Below are positions 50,376 to 63,958 of a stretch of DNA of 64,000 nt, in pieces (position 1 is the stretch's first letter; each line of letters starts with the position of its first letter). The stretch is from Pseudomonas lalkuanensis (lineage in GTDB: Bacteria; Pseudomonadota; Gammaproteobacteria; Pseudomonadales; Pseudomonadaceae). The notes under the pieces are model-generated. The model saw only the letters and a program-made list of their open reading frames with translations. It was not told the origin of the DNA and made no database searches. The translations under genes were made by a program, and so were the position numbers. Location: the NCBI RefSeq assembly GCF_008807375.1, contig NZ_CP043311.1, positions 1,034,001-1,098,000 on the forward strand. The letters run 5' to 3'.

Positions 50376-52205
50376 TCAGAGCGGGAACACCAGCGGTACC
50401 AGGAACACACTGACGATCATCACCAGGACGGTAAATGGAACACCTACCTTCACGAAGTCCCCGAAGCGGTACTGGCCGGGGCCCAGCACCAGGGTGTTCA
50501 CGGGGGACGAAATGGGCGTCATGAAGGCTGCCGAGGCTGCCAGGGCTACGATCATGGCGAAGGGATAGGGCGACATTCCCAGTTGCTGGGCTGTGGCGAT
50601 GGCCACCGGGGCCATGAGCACGGCGGTGGCGGTATTGGAGATGAACAGGCCGATCAACGCCGTGACGATGAACAGGCAGGCGAGCATGGCGTAGGGGCCG
50701 GCGTTGCCCAGCACCGCCACCAGCCCCTTCACCGCCAGGTCGATGCCTCCGGTCTGTTGCAGGGCCTGGGCGAAGGGCAGCATGCCGACGATGAGGATCA
50801 GGGTCGGCCAGTGAATGGCGCGGTAGGCGCTGTCCAGGTCGATGCAGCGGAAGGCACCCATCAGCAGGCAACCGATCAGCGCGGCCATCACGTTGGGCAC
50901 CAGGCCGCTGACCATCAGGAAGATCATCACCGCCAGGCTGAGCAGCGCGTAGGGCGCCTTGCGCGCGGTGGGAGCCACTTCGTCCACCTCGGCGGGCAGG
51001 CTCAGCACGAGGAAGTCGCGGCTCTGGCCCTGCAACTGGTGGATGGCCTTCCATTCGCCGGCTACCAGCAGCATGTCGGAGGCCTTCAGTTTTTCGTCCA
51101 CCAGTACGCCGTCCAGCGCGTCTCCGTGGCGGCGCAGGCCAACCACATTGAGCTTGTGGCGGGAGCGGAAGCCCAGCTCCTGGATGGTCTTGCCCGGCAG
51201 CTTCGATTCCGGTGGCAGCGCCACTTCGGCCAACCCCAGCTGGTGGGCGTGCAGGCTGTAGTAGGAGGAGGGCAGCGGCAGGGGTTCCAGGCCCAGCTCC
51301 TGGTAGGCGCCGAGCAGGCCGATGGTGGGGCTGGCGAGGTCCACCAGCAGTACGTCGCCGGGTTCCAGCAGGGTGTCGCCGGTAGCCATCAGCAGGAGCG
51401 TGCGGAAACGACGCTGGCGCTCGACGGCAATCACGTTGATGCCGTACTGCTTGCGCAGCTCCAGTTCGTTGAGGGCCTGGCGCGCCAGCGGCGAGTCTGC
51501 GCGCACCTTGAGGCGCCGTTCCCGTTCGTTGAGCGCGTAGGCCGTGGCCAGGTCGGACAGGGTCAGGCGCGGCACGGCGGCAGCTTCGTCGCTGCCCCGG
51601 GGTGTGAGCCAGTGCCGGGTCAGCAGCATGTAGACGATGCCCAGGGCCAGCACTGCCAGGCCCACCGGGGTCAGGCTGAAGAAGCCGAAGCCGTCCAGGC
51701 CGGCGCGGCGCAGCTCGCTGTGCACCACCAGGTTGGGGGCGGTGGCGACCAGGGTGAGCATGCCGCTGATCAGGCCGGCAAAGGCCAGCGGCATCATCAG
51801 TCGCGCAGGGGCGATCTTCAGGCGCGCGGCGACGCCGAGGGCGACGGGAATGAAGATGGCCACCACGCCGGTGGAACTCATCACCGAGCCGAGGCCGGCG
51901 GCGGCCAGCATCAGCAGTACCAGCAGGCGCGTTTCGCTGCTGCCGGCGCGTGCCACCAGCCAGTCACCGAGGCGATAGGCGATGCCGGTGCGGACCAGGC
52001 CGTCGCCGATGACGAAGAGGGCGGCGATCAATACCACGCTGGGATCGCTGAAGCCGGCCAGGGTGTGCTGGATATCGAGGATGCCGGTCAGCGGCAGGGC
52101 GACTATGACCAGCAGGGCGACCACGTCCATGCGTGGCTTGTTGAGGATGAACAGGGTGATGGCGACCACGAGCAGGCCAAGCACCATCAGCAGATCGAGG
52201 TTCAA
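50376..52205 (-). CDS. SLC13/DASS family anion permease with TrkA-C (RCK_C) domains
   Basis: A 609-residue transporter: about 12 membrane helices in two halves (about 1-200 and 405-609) split by a cytosolic pair of TrkA-C domains (about 205-385; LDGFGFF..., RRFRTLLLMATGDTLLEPGDVLLVDL and KLNVVGLRRHGDALDG). Such fused proteins are annotated as SLC13 permeases, for sulfate, dicarboxylates or other anions. Substrate motifs are not clear enough to decide; the SNTATAVLMAPVAIA segment near 520 is the typical SNT carboxylate motif. It precedes the VTT gene on the same strand. Confidence 0.85.
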   Translation of the reverse strand: MNLDLLMVLGLLVVAITLFILNKPRMDVVALLVIVALPLTGILDIQHTLAGFSDPSVVLIAALFVIGDGLVRTGIAYRLGDWLVARAGSSETRLLVLLMLAAAGLGSVMSSTGVVAIFIPVALGVAARLKIAPARLMMPLAFAGLISGMLTLVATAPNLVVHSELRRAGLDGFGFFSLTPVGLAVLALGIVYMLLTRHWLTPRGSDEAAAVPRLTLSDLATAYALNERERRLKVRADSPLARQALNELELRKQYGINVIAVERQRRFRTLLLMATGDTLLEPGDVLLVDLASPTIGLLGAYQELGLEPLPLPSSYYSLHAHQLGLAEVALPPESKLPGKTIQELGFRSRHKLNVVGLRRHGDALDGVLVDEKLKASDMLLVAGEWKAIHQLQGQSRDFLVLSLPAEVDEVAPTARKAPYALLSLAVMIFLMVSGLVPNVMAALIGCLLMGAFRCIDLDSAYRAIHWPTLILIVGMLPFAQALQQTGGIDLAVKGLVAVLGNAGPYAMLACLFIVTALIGLFISNTATAVLMAPVAIATAQQLGMSPYPFAMIVALAASAAFMTPISSPVNTLVLGPGQYRFGDFVKVGVPFTVLVMIVSVFLVPLVFPL

Positions 52206-52242
52206 ACGCGACTCCCAGGTTCCTTGCGGGGGCGGCAGTCTG

Positions 52243-52539
52243 TCAGGGGTAGTTCAGGACCGCCTTGATCTGATGCAGGTTAGCGGCGATCCAGTGCTTG
52301 TCGATGGCACCCCAGTCGCGGATCACGTAGTGCCCGGCGTTGTTGCGCTCGCCGGACTGCTGCTCGAAATGGCAGTCGATATCCAGCTCGCCCAGGGCCA
52401 GCAGCGTGTCCTGCGCCGTACGGCGAGGCATGCCGGTGGCCTCCATGATGGCCGGGACGCTGGTAGCGGCGCCGCTGTCGATCAGCCAGGCCACGTAGAG
52501 GCGGCGGTAGAAGCTGGTCTTGGTCTTGCTGGTTTCCAT
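52243..52539 (-). CDS. Small winged helix-turn-helix protein
   Basis: A 98-residue protein: TSVPAIMEATGMPRRTAQDTLLALGELDIDCHF forms a helix-turn-helix with recognition helix at about 38-50, followed by a beta wing (GHYVIRDWGAI). It is likely a DNA-binding regulator of the small YfeC-like or winged-helix type; I do not recognise a named gene. No effector domain. It lies downstream of valS on the same strand, after a terminator, and 37 bases before the SLC13 permease, which is a plausible co-transcribed partner. Confidence 0.75.
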   Translation of the reverse strand: METSKTKTSFYRRLYVAWLIDSGAATSVPAIMEATGMPRRTAQDTLLALGELDIDCHFEQQSGERNNAGHYVIRDWGAIDKHWIAANLHQIKAVLNYP

Positions 52540-52564
52540 GGACTGTCCTTCGGCAGAAAGAACA

Positions 52565-52584
52565 AGGCCCGCAATAGCGGGCCT
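52565..52584 (-). terminator. Terminator after valS
   Basis: AGGCCCGC (52565-52572) and GCGGGCCT (52577-52584) enclose AATA; on the minus strand a T-rich TTGTTCTTTCT follows, 10 bases after the valS stop. Confidence 0.85.
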
Positions 52585-52593
52585 CGTCGGGGG

Positions 52594-55443
52594 TTACAGG
52601 CTGGCGATTCGCGAGCGCTGTTCGGTCAGGTTGGCCAGGGCCTGTTCGGCCTCGGCCAGCTTGGCGCGTTCCTTCTCGATCACCTCGGCGGGCGCCTTGG
52701 CGACGAAGCCTTCGTTGCCCAGTTTGCCGCCGACACGTTTCACTTCACCGTCCAGGCGCTGGATTTCCTTGTCCAGGCGGGCCAGTTCGGCGTCCTTGTC
52801 GATCAGGCCGGCCATGGGCACCAGCACCTGCATGTCACCCACCAGGGCGGTGGCGGACATCGGTGCTTCTTCGCCAGCAGCAAGGACGCGAATGGTCTCC
52901 AGCTTGGCCAGCTTCTTCAGCAGCGGTTCGTTGTCGGCCAGCCGGCGACGGTCTTCGTCGTTGGCATTGGCGAGGATGATGTCGATGCGCTTGGCCATGG
53001 AGATGTTCATCTCGCCACGGATCTGCCGCACGCCGAGCATGAACGCCTTGACCCATTCGATGTCGCCTTCGGCAGCGGCATCGATGCGCTCTTCCACGGC
53101 AACCGGCCAGGGTTGCAGCATCAGGGTGGCGCCGTTCTTGCCGGCCTGGCCCTTGATGCGCTGCCAGATTTCTTCGGTGATGAAGGGCATGAACGGATGC
53201 GCAAGGCGCAGGGCCACTTCCAGCACGCGGATCAGGGTACGGCGGGTGCCGCGCTGGCGCTCGATGGGGGCGTTCTCGTCCCACAGCACCGGCTTGACCA
53301 GTTCCAGGTACCAGGCGCAGTACTGGTCCCAGACGAACTCGTAGAGGGTCTGGGCGGCCAGGTCGAAGCGGAAGCCGTCCAGATGACGGGTGACTTCGGC
53401 TTCGGTGCGCTGCAGGGCGGAGATGATCCAGCGGTCCACGGAGGACAGTTCGACCGGCTCGTCGTTGACGCCAGTGTCCTGGCCATCAGTGTTCTCGATG
53501 ACGAAGTTGGCGGCGTTCCACAGCTTGTTGCAGAAGTTGCGGTAGCCCTCGACGCGGCCCATGTCGAACTTCACGTCACGGCCGGTGGAGGCCAGCGAGA
53601 GGAAGGTGAAGCGCAGGGCGTCGGTGCCGTAGCTGTTGATGCCTTCGGGGAACTCGGCCTTGGTCTGCTTGGCGATCTTCTCGGCGAGCTTGGGCTGCAT
53701 CATGCCGCTGGTGCGTTTTTCCAGCAGGGTGTCCAGGTCGATGCCGTCGACGATATCCAGCGGGTCCAGGACGTTGCCCTTGGACTTGGACATCTTGTGG
53801 CCCTGGGAGTCGCGCACCAGGCCATGGACGTAGACGGTCTTGAACGGAACCTGTGCGCTGCCGTCCTCGTTCTTCACCAGGTGCATGGTCAGCATGATCA
53901 TGCGGGCGACCCAGAAGAAGATGATGTCGAAGCCGGTGACCAGCACATCGGTGGGGTGGAAGGTCTTGAGGAACTCGGTCTGTTCCGGCCAGCCCAGGGT
54001 GGAGAAGGTCCACAGGCCCGAGCTGAACCAGGTGTCGAGCACGTCTTCGTCCTGGGTCAGTGGGAGGTCGCCCAGGTTGTGCTTGGCACGGACCTCGGCT
54101 TCATTGCGGCCGACGTAGACATTGCCTTCCTCGTCGTACCAGGCCGGGATGCGGTGGCCCCACCACAGCTGGCGGCTGATGCACCAGTCCTGGATGTCGC
54201 GCATCCAGGAGAAGTACATGTTTTCGTACTGCTTGGGCACGAACTGGATGCGGCCGTCTTCCACGGCGGCGATGGCAGGTTCGGCCAGCGGCTTGGTGGA
54301 GACGTACCACTGGTCGGTCAGCCAGGGCTCGATGACGGTGCCGGAGCGATCGCCCTTGGGCACTTTCAGCGCGTGGTCCTCGATCTTTTCCAGCAGGCCG
54401 AGCTGCTCGAAGGCGGCGACGATCTGCTTGCGCGCCTCGAAACGGTCGAGGCCGGCGAACTGGGCCGGCAGGCTGCCGTCCACGTCGTGATTGACGTTGC
54501 CGTCGAGGTTGAACACCTGGGCATGGGCCAGCACGGCGGCGTTCTTGTCGAAGATGTTGATCAGCGGCAGGTTGTGGCGCTTGCCGACTTCATAGTCGTT
54601 GAAGTCGTGGGCCGGGGTGATCTTCACGCAACCGGTGCCGAATTCGGGGTCGCAGTACTCGTCTGCGACGATCGGGATGCGGCGGCCCACCAGGGGCAGC
54701 TCGACGAAGGTGCCGATTAGGTTCTTGTAGCGCTCGTCTTCCGGGTGCACGGCAACGGCGCTGTCACCCAGCATGGTTTCCGGACGAGTGGTGGCGACGA
54801 TCAGGTAGTTCTTGCCGTCGGCGGTCTTTTGGCCGTCGGCCAGCGGATAGCGCAGGTTCCACAGGCTGCCTTTCTCGTCGTGGTTTTCCACTTCGAGGTC
54901 GGAGATGGCGGTGTGGAACTTGGTGTCCCAGTTGACCAGGCGCTTGCCACGGTAGATCAGGCCATCTTCATGCAGGCGCACGAAGGCTTCCTTCACCGCG
55001 TCTGACAGGCCGTCGTCCATGGTGAAGCGCTCGCGCGTCCAGTCCACGGAGGAGCCGAGGCGGCGGATCTGACGGGTGATGGTGCCGCCGGACTGTTCCT
55101 TCCACTCCCAGACCTTCTCGAGGAACTTCTCGCGGCCGAGGTCATGGCGGCTGACGCCCTGGGCGGCCAGCTGGCGCTCCACCACCATCTGGGTGGCGAT
55201 GCCGGCATGGTCGGTGCCCGGCTGCCACAGGGTGTTGCGACCCTGCATGCGGCGGAAGCGGATCAGGGCATCCATGATGGCGTTGTTGAAGCCATGACCC
55301 ATGTGCAGGCTGCCGGTCACGTTCGGCGGCGGGATCATGATGGTGTAGGGCTCGCCGGAACCTTGCGGGGCGAAGTAGTTGTTCTTCTCCCAGGTCTGGT
55401 ACCAGGAAGTTTCGATGGCGTGGGGCTGGTAGGTCTTGTCCAT
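52594..55443 (-). CDS. valS: Valyl-tRNA synthetase
   Basis: Class I aminoacyl-tRNA synthetase charging tRNA-Val. The HIGH-type motif HMGH is at 47-50 ([12 protein letters not shown]) and KMSKS at 550-554. Between them lie the editing (CP1) domain with [10 protein letters not shown], and WDVS-like anticodon elements; the C-terminal tRNA-binding coiled coil covers about 885-949. Length (949) matches the genus. The order pepA-holC-small protein-valS on one strand is conserved in Pseudomonas. Its end carries a clear terminator. Confidence 0.98.
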   Translation of the reverse strand: MDKTYQPHAIETSWYQTWEKNNYFAPQGSGEPYTIMIPPPNVTGSLHMGHGFNNAIMDALIRFRRMQGRNTLWQPGTDHAGIATQMVVERQLAAQGVSRHDLGREKFLEKVWEWKEQSGGTITRQIRRLGSSVDWTRERFTMDDGLSDAVKEAFVRLHEDGLIYRGKRLVNWDTKFHTAISDLEVENHDEKGSLWNLRYPLADGQKTADGKNYLIVATTRPETMLGDSAVAVHPEDERYKNLIGTFVELPLVGRRIPIVADEYCDPEFGTGCVKITPAHDFNDYEVGKRHNLPLINIFDKNAAVLAHAQVFNLDGNVNHDVDGSLPAQFAGLDRFEARKQIVAAFEQLGLLEKIEDHALKVPKGDRSGTVIEPWLTDQWYVSTKPLAEPAIAAVEDGRIQFVPKQYENMYFSWMRDIQDWCISRQLWWGHRIPAWYDEEGNVYVGRNEAEVRAKHNLGDLPLTQDEDVLDTWFSSGLWTFSTLGWPEQTEFLKTFHPTDVLVTGFDIIFFWVARMIMLTMHLVKNEDGSAQVPFKTVYVHGLVRDSQGHKMSKSKGNVLDPLDIVDGIDLDTLLEKRTSGMMQPKLAEKIAKQTKAEFPEGINSYGTDALRFTFLSLASTGRDVKFDMGRVEGYRNFCNKLWNAANFVIENTDGQDTGVNDEPVELSSVDRWIISALQRTEAEVTRHLDGFRFDLAAQTLYEFVWDQYCAWYLELVKPVLWDENAPIERQRGTRRTLIRVLEVALRLAHPFMPFITEEIWQRIKGQAGKNGATLMLQPWPVAVEERIDAAAEGDIEWVKAFMLGVRQIRGEMNISMAKRIDIILANANDEDRRRLADNEPLLKKLAKLETIRVLAAGEEAPMSATALVGDMQVLVPMAGLIDKDAELARLDKEIQRLDGEVKRVGGKLGNEGFVAKAPAEVIEKERAKLAEAEQALANLTEQRSRIASL

Positions 55444-55561
55444 GGTTCGGCGGGGACCCTAGAGGCGTCTGAACGGGAAAACGGGAGAGTATAGCGGCAA
55501 CGAGGCGTCGAAAGAATTGGCGCGCGTTGCGGGCGCGCCCGGTGGCACCGGGCGCGGTGGA

Positions 55562-56062
55562 TTACTGCCGGCGGGGTGGCAGCAGGCGGGTCAGCCGGGC
55601 TTCGAGGCGACGCTTGAGCTCGGCTTCGATCTGCGGGACGAAATCGTCGATCACATCCTGCAGGATCAGCTGTGCGGCGGCGCGCAACTCGTTGTCCAGT
55701 CGTACCAGCTCGGGGTTGGCGGCAGGCGTCATGCGCTGGCGGATGGCATCCGCAATGGGTTGGGTGGGCGCCAGCGCAGGTGCGGGAGCACCCTCGACCG
55801 GCGGAGTCGGAGTCGGGGCCGGGGCCGGAGCGACCGGGGCTGCCTGGAACAGGGGCCGCGGCGGGGCTGGCGGCGTCTCGGCGGCCGGAGGCACGGGCAC
55901 GGGCTCGACTATCTCGGACAGGAGTGGAATGCCATCGGCATCCAGGGTCTCGGTGAGCAGGGGAGGTTCTGCGCCATTGGGCTCGTCACCGAGCAAGGCT
56001 CGAATGGATTCGAGGTCGTCCAGCAAGTGTGCCGGCTTGGGGGGGAGCTTGGGGGTATCCAT
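55562..56062 (-). CDS. Uncharacterised proline-rich protein between holC and valS
   Basis: A 166-residue protein of unknown function. The first 40 residues contain acidic/hydrophobic motifs (LDDLESIRALLGDE; PPLLTETLD; IPLLSEIVEP), the middle (about 55-105) is a disordered Pro/Ala-rich linker, and the last 55 residues form helices (NPELVRLDNELRAAAQLILQDVIDDFVPQIEAELKRRLEARL) ending in basic residues. From ATG 56062; the frame is open to 56146 over the holC stop. It is in the same place in P. aeruginosa (PA3833-like). The repeated short PLL-E motif suggests partner binding; close to holC, a replisome partner is worth testing. Confidence 0.75.
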   Translation of the reverse strand: MDTPKLPPKPAHLLDDLESIRALLGDEPNGAEPPLLTETLDADGIPLLSEIVEPVPVPPAAETPPAPPRPLFQAAPVAPAPAPTPTPPVEGAPAPALAPTQPIADAIRQRMTPAANPELVRLDNELRAAAQLILQDVIDDFVPQIEAELKRRLEARLTRLLPPRRQ

Positions 56063-56075
56063 GGTACGGCTACGG

Positions 56076-58042
<1,967 letters not shown>

Positions 58043-58118
58043 TCAGAACGGCGGGCTGGCCATAAAGCGGCTAGTTTGAGCGTAGCCGCCTGAGCCTGAC
58101 AACCCTGGAGTGTCTGGT

Positions 58119-59240
58119 TTGATTGTCTTCCGTTATCTCTCCCGCGAGGTTCTGGTCACCCTGAGCGCGGTCAGTGCCGTGCTGCTGGTGATCATCATGA
58201 GCGGCCGTTTCATCAAGTATCTGGCGCAGGCCGCACAGGGAGCCCTGGACCCCGGCGTGCTGTTCCTGATCATGGGGTTCCGGATTCCCGGCTTCCTCCA
58301 ACTGATCCTTCCCCTCGGGTTGTTCCTCGGTTTCCTGCTGGCCTATGGCCGGCTCTACCTCGAAAGCGAAATGACCGTCCTGAGCGCCACGGGCATGAGC
58401 CAGCAGCGCCTGATGGCCTACAGCCTGGCACCGGCCCTGCTGGTCGCGCTGCTCGTGGCCTGGCTGAGCCTGGGCCTGGCGCCCCAGGGCGTATCCCAGG
58501 TGGCGCGCATCCTCAATGAGCAGGACGCCCTGACCGAGCTGGATACCCTGGTTCCCGGACGCTTCCAGGCCCTCAAGGGCGGTGGCCGGGTGACCTACAC
58601 CGAAACCCTGTCCGGTGATCGTGGCGAGCTGGGTGGCGTGTTCATCTCGGAAAAACGCATTTCGCGGCAGGACGGCAAGGACCGTGGGATTGGCGTGCTG
58701 GTGGCGGAGAAAGGCCACCAGGAGATCCAGCCGGATGGCAGCCGCTACCTGATCCTCAAGAACGGTTACCGCTACGACGGCAATCCCGGCAAGGCGGACT
58801 ACCGCATCATCCAGTACGAAACCTACGGCGTGCTGCTGCCCAAGCCGGAGATCAGTTCCGAGATCGGCGAGCGCGAGGCGGTGCCCACGTCCGAGCTGAT
58901 CGGCAGCAACGACCCGCGCTACCAGGCCGAGCTGCAGTGGCGTTTGTCCATTCCGTTGCTGGTGTTCGTGGTCACCCTGCTGGCGGTGCCGCTGTCCAAG
59001 GTCAATCCGCGCCAGGGCCGCTTCCTCAAGTTGCTGCCGGCGATCCTGCTTTATATGGCCTACCTGGCCCTGCTGATCGCCGCGCGTGGCCAGCTGGACA
59101 AGGGGCGTATCCCCATGTCGGTCGGCCTGTGGTGGGTGCACGGCCTGTTCTTCTCCGTCGGCCTGTTGTTGTTGTACTGGGAGCCTCTGCGCCTGAAGTG
59201 GGCGGCTCGTCGTGATGCCCGTGAGGTGGCCCATGGTTAG
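58119..59240 (+). CDS. lptF: LPS export ABC transporter permease LptF
   Basis: LptF and LptG form the transmembrane part of the LptB2FGC complex, which pulls LPS out of the inner membrane. Six membrane helices surround a periplasmic jellyroll (about 125-260). I start at TTG 58119 (IVFRYLSREVLVTL), with GGAG eight bases before it; the in-frame GTG at 58110 overlaps that GGAG. The product is 373 residues, matching pseudomonads. It overlaps lptG by eight bases. It is divergent from pepA, as in many gammaproteobacteria. Confidence 0.95.
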   Translation: MIVFRYLSREVLVTLSAVSAVLLVIIMSGRFIKYLAQAAQGALDPGVLFLIMGFRIPGFLQLILPLGLFLGFLLAYGRLYLESEMTVLSATGMSQQRLMAYSLAPALLVALLVAWLSLGLAPQGVSQVARILNEQDALTELDTLVPGRFQALKGGGRVTYTETLSGDRGELGGVFISEKRISRQDGKDRGIGVLVAEKGHQEIQPDGSRYLILKNGYRYDGNPGKADYRIIQYETYGVLLPKPEISSEIGEREAVPTSELIGSNDPRYQAELQWRLSIPLLVFVVTLLAVPLSKVNPRQGRFLKLLPAILLYMAYLALLIAARGQLDKGRIPMSVGLWWVHGLFFSVGLLLLYWEPLRLKWAARRDAREVAHG

Positions 59241-60294
59241 GTTGGATCGTTACATCGGCACCAGCGTGTTCTTCGGCATCCTCGCGGTGCTGGGGATCAT
59301 CGTCAGCCTCGCCGCGTTGTTCGCCTTCATCGACGAACTGGGCGATGTGGGCGGCGACTACGACGTGCTGGCCGCTGCCTGGTACGTCTTCCTCACCCTG
59401 CCGCGCCGTATCTACGACATGCTGCCCATGGCGGCACTGATCGGCAGCCTGATCGGCCTCGGTACCCTCGCCAGCAGCAGCGAGCTGACGGTGATGCGTG
59501 CCGCCGGCGTCTCCATCGGTCGCATCGTCTGGGCGGTGATGAAACCCATGCTGGTGCTGATGCTGGTGGGTGTGCTGATTGGCGAGTATGTCGCCCCCTG
59601 GAGTGAGAACCTGGCTCAGGCCAATCGCTCTCTCGCCCAAGGTGGCGGGGACGCGCAGAGCTCCAAGCGCGGTCTCTGGCATCGCCAGGGCGAGGAGTTC
59701 GTCCACATCAACGCCGTGCAGCCCAATGGCGTGCTCTATGGCGTGACCCGCTACCACTTCGACGGTGAGCGTCACATGCAGTCGGCCAGCTTCGCCAGGC
59801 GCGCGCTGTATCAGGGCGACTTCTGGCAACTGGAGGATGTGACCACGACCCATTTCCGTGGCGATCACACCGAGGTGGTCAACAGCGTTACCGAGCGCTG
59901 GGATGTCGAGCTCAAGCCGGAATTGCTCGGCACCGTGGTCATGGAGCCCGAGGCGCTGTCGATCACCGGCCTCTGGCGCTACACCCACTATCTGGCGGAA
60001 CAGGGGCTGAACAACGGTCGTTACTGGCTGGCGTTCTGGACCAAGGTTCTGCAGCCCCTGGTCACCGCAGCCCTGGTGCTGATGGCGATCTCGTTCATCT
60101 TCGGCCCGCTGCGCTCGGTGACCCTTGGTCAGCGGGTATTCACCGGCGTGGTGATCGGCTTCGTGGTGCGCATCAGCCAGGACCTGCTCGGACCCTCGAG
60201 CCTGGTGTTCGGCTTCTCGCCGCTGTTCGCGGTGCTGGTGCCGGCGGGCGTCTGTGCCCTGGCTGGCATCTGGTTGCTGAGGCGCGCGGGCTGA
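59233..60294 (+). CDS. lptG: LPS export ABC transporter permease LptG
   Basis: Second permease of the LPS extraction complex, a homologue of LptF with six membrane helices and a periplasmic jellyroll (about 130-265). From ATG 59233 (MVRLDRYIGTSVFFGIL), which lies inside the end of lptF, it has 353 residues. SELTVMRAAGVSIGRI near 83-98 is the cytoplasmic coupling helix that meets the ATPase LptB. Ends just before a bidirectional terminator shared with the RDD gene. Confidence 0.95.
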   Translation: MVRLDRYIGTSVFFGILAVLGIIVSLAALFAFIDELGDVGGDYDVLAAAWYVFLTLPRRIYDMLPMAALIGSLIGLGTLASSSELTVMRAAGVSIGRIVWAVMKPMLVLMLVGVLIGEYVAPWSENLAQANRSLAQGGGDAQSSKRGLWHRQGEEFVHINAVQPNGVLYGVTRYHFDGERHMQSASFARRALYQGDFWQLEDVTTTHFRGDHTEVVNSVTERWDVELKPELLGTVVMEPEALSITGLWRYTHYLAEQGLNNGRYWLAFWTKVLQPLVTAALVLMAISFIFGPLRSVTLGQRVFTGVVIGFVVRISQDLLGPSSLVFGFSPLFAVLVPAGVCALAGIWLLRRAG

Positions 60295-60310
60295 GTCGTA
60301 ATCGACGCAA

Positions 60311-60338
60311 GAAAAAGCCGGCTTTCGCCGGCTTTTTC
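60311..60338. terminator. Bidirectional terminator between lptG and the RDD gene
   Basis: A perfect 12-base stem GAAAAAGCCGGC / GCCGGCTTTTTC (60311-60322 with 60327-60338) encloses TTTC, with A and T runs built into the arms. Confidence 0.9.
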
Positions 60339-60343
60339 GTGGG

Positions 60344-60841
60344 TCATTTCTTGTGTGCGTCCTTGGGTATGCGGACCACCTGGGTTTCGGAATAGATGTC
60401 GTGCCAGGTGCGCTTCTGTTTGTCCCAGAGGCTCCAGAAGAAGCCAAGGCCCAGCACCAGCCAGGAACCGATGGCGATCACGAAACGCAGCAGCGCCTGC
60501 CACAGGCTGATGGCCGAGCCGTCCTTGTTCTGTACGCGGATGCCCCAGACTTGCATGCCGAGGGTCTGCCCGTTGTGGGTCCAGAACTTGGCGAAGAAGC
60601 CGAACAGCGCGAAGACCAGCAGTGTGGAGAGCAGCGGATCGCCCGAGAGGGCGCCCTGGTCGGCCAGCTGGCGCAGGCGCTCGCCGCCGTAGATCAGGCG
60701 CAGCACTACCTGTTGGTAGATCAGGGTAACCACCATCAGCAGGGCAACGCAGAGAAGGAAGTCGTAGAAGATCGCGGCGAAGCGGCGAACCAGCCCGGCG
60801 GCAGGGAAATCGCCCTGGGGGCGCAGCTGATATTTCGGCAT
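60344..60841 (-). CDS. RDD family membrane protein
   Basis: A 165-residue inner-membrane protein with an RDD domain: GLVRRFAAIFYDFLLCVALLM carries the arginine and aspartate of the family name, followed by three to four helices (WTHNGQTLGMQVWGIRV and WDKQKRTWHDIYSETQVVR are typical inner loops). RDD proteins have been tied to Na+/H+ antiport in some bacteria, but the function of this subgroup is unknown. The ATG at 60841 (MPKYQLRPQGD) is preferred over a GTG nine codons upstream. Confidence 0.85.
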   Translation of the reverse strand: MPKYQLRPQGDFPAAGLVRRFAAIFYDFLLCVALLMVVTLIYQQVVLRLIYGGERLRQLADQGALSGDPLLSTLLVFALFGFFAKFWTHNGQTLGMQVWGIRVQNKDGSAISLWQALLRFVIAIGSWLVLGLGFFWSLWDKQKRTWHDIYSETQVVRIPKDAHKK

Positions 60842-61032
60842 TGCGGGCTCTTGGCATGTGGACGGCACGCCATTCTAACAGCCGAACGGGTGGGGAGCTG
60901 TTAATGAGCATTGCTCGATTTGTTCGCCCCACGGGGCCCATCACGCACAGGCGAGCTTCAACGAAGTATCACGTGTGAATCCAGTGCTTGCCTCGGTGCC
61001 GGGGCTTTCGTCGATCTGCGGGCATAAAAAAA

Positions 61033-61054
61033 CCCCTGATGTTTCCATCAGGGG
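61033..61054 (-). terminator. Terminator after the cold-shock gene
   Basis: CCCCTGATG (61033-61041) and CATCAGGGG (61046-61054) enclose TTTC; on the minus strand the T run comes from the seven A at 61026-61032. Confidence 0.9.
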
Positions 61055-61075
61055 CTTTCGGCGACGCTCAGGTAA

Positions 61076-61288
61076 TTAGTTAACTACCTGAACCTTGTCA
61101 GCCTGCATGCCTTTCTGGCCTTGTACGGCTTCGAAGGTGACCTTCTGGCCTTCTTTCAGGCTACGGAAGCCGGAGCCTTCGATAGCGCGGAAGTGAACGA
61201 ACAGATCCGGGCCGCTTTCCGGGGTGATGAAACCAAAACCTTTCTCGTCGTTGAACCACTTGACGGTGCCGGTTTGACGATTCGACAT
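61076..61288 (-). CDS. Cold-shock (CspA) family RNA-binding protein
   Basis: A 70-residue single cold-shock domain that binds single-stranded RNA and DNA. The RNP1 motif KGFGFI is at 16-21 and RNP2 LFVHF at 29-33, and the protein begins [14 protein letters not shown]. Close to the CapB/CspA group of Pseudomonas. It has a good ribosome site (AAGGAAAAAG) eight bases before the ATG. A promoter candidate at 61460-61488 would give a leader of about 165 bases, long as usual for cold-shock messages. Confidence 0.96.
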   Translation of the reverse strand: MSNRQTGTVKWFNDEKGFGFITPESGPDLFVHFRAIEGSGFRSLKEGQKVTFEAVQGQKGMQADKVQVVN

Positions 61289-61459
61289 ATCTTTTTCCTT
61301 GAAACTGAAGTTGATGACAGCCTGCTGTTCACTGACGCGGCAGAAGGGCTGGAAACTGGTTGCAAAGAGGTAAGAGAAGTCGAGCGGGATGTAGCGGATC
61401 TGGTGATCTACCGCATCAGGTCACGATTCAACAGCGACCCATGCAAACACAGTTGCCCA

Positions 61460-61488
61460 ACTCTACGTAGTTTTTGAGGAATTGCCAA
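61460..61488 (-). promoter_or_regulatory. Candidate promoter of the cold-shock gene
   Basis: On the minus strand TTGGCA (61488-61483), 17 bases, TAGAGT (61465-61460). A start just downstream gives a leader of about 165 bases before the ATG at 61288, in line with csp genes. Sequence match only. Confidence 0.4.
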
Positions 61489-61579
61489 TCCCCGTTAGGC
61501 CAATCTTTACCGGCGGTAGATTGCCTTGCAAACGAGCGGGGAAGCGCGGGAGGAAGCCTTTGCAGGCTTGGAGATATCG

Positions 61580-61665
61580 TGGTGCCCCGGGAGAGACTCG
61601 AACTCTCACTCTGTCGCCAGAAACGGATTTTGAATCCGCCGCGTCTACCATTCCGCCACCGAGGC
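61580..61665 (-). tRNA. tRNA-Leu (anticodon CAA)
   Basis: 86 bases including the encoded CCA. On the minus strand the acceptor arm GCCTCGG pairs with CCGGGGC (one G-T pair), followed by A-CCA. The anticodon loop TTCAAAA gives anticodon CAA (reads UUG). A long variable arm, typical of class II leucine tRNAs, lies between the anticodon and T arms; the T arm carries GTTCGAGTC. It stands alone between queA (divergent) and the cold-shock gene. Confidence 0.95.
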
Positions 61666-61678
61666 ACGATGGCGGCGC

Positions 61679-61707
61679 AGTATAGGGAGGCGCTCTGGGC
61701 CGGTCAA
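61679..61707 (-). promoter_or_regulatory. Promoter of tRNA-Leu
   Basis: On the minus strand TTGACC (61707-61702), 17 bases, TATACT (61684-61679), 13 bases before the tRNA 5' end. Near-consensus sigma-70 promoter. Confidence 0.8.
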
Positions 61708-61778
61708 TCCGTCTTCGTGGTCAGGAATGGGCATTTCCTGTACTATCTGCGCCCCTGCGATACGACCCCCCACCCACC

Positions 61779-63958
<2,180 letters not shown>

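Noticed and set aside
51982..54720. 912-codon plus-strand frame opposite valS
   Set aside because: ValS is complete with HMGH and KMSKS motifs; the opposite frame is a GC-rich shadow.
61580..61665. tRNA-Leu as an integration site for a genomic island
   Set aside because: No integrase gene, no direct repeat of the tRNA 3' end and ordinary core genes on both sides.
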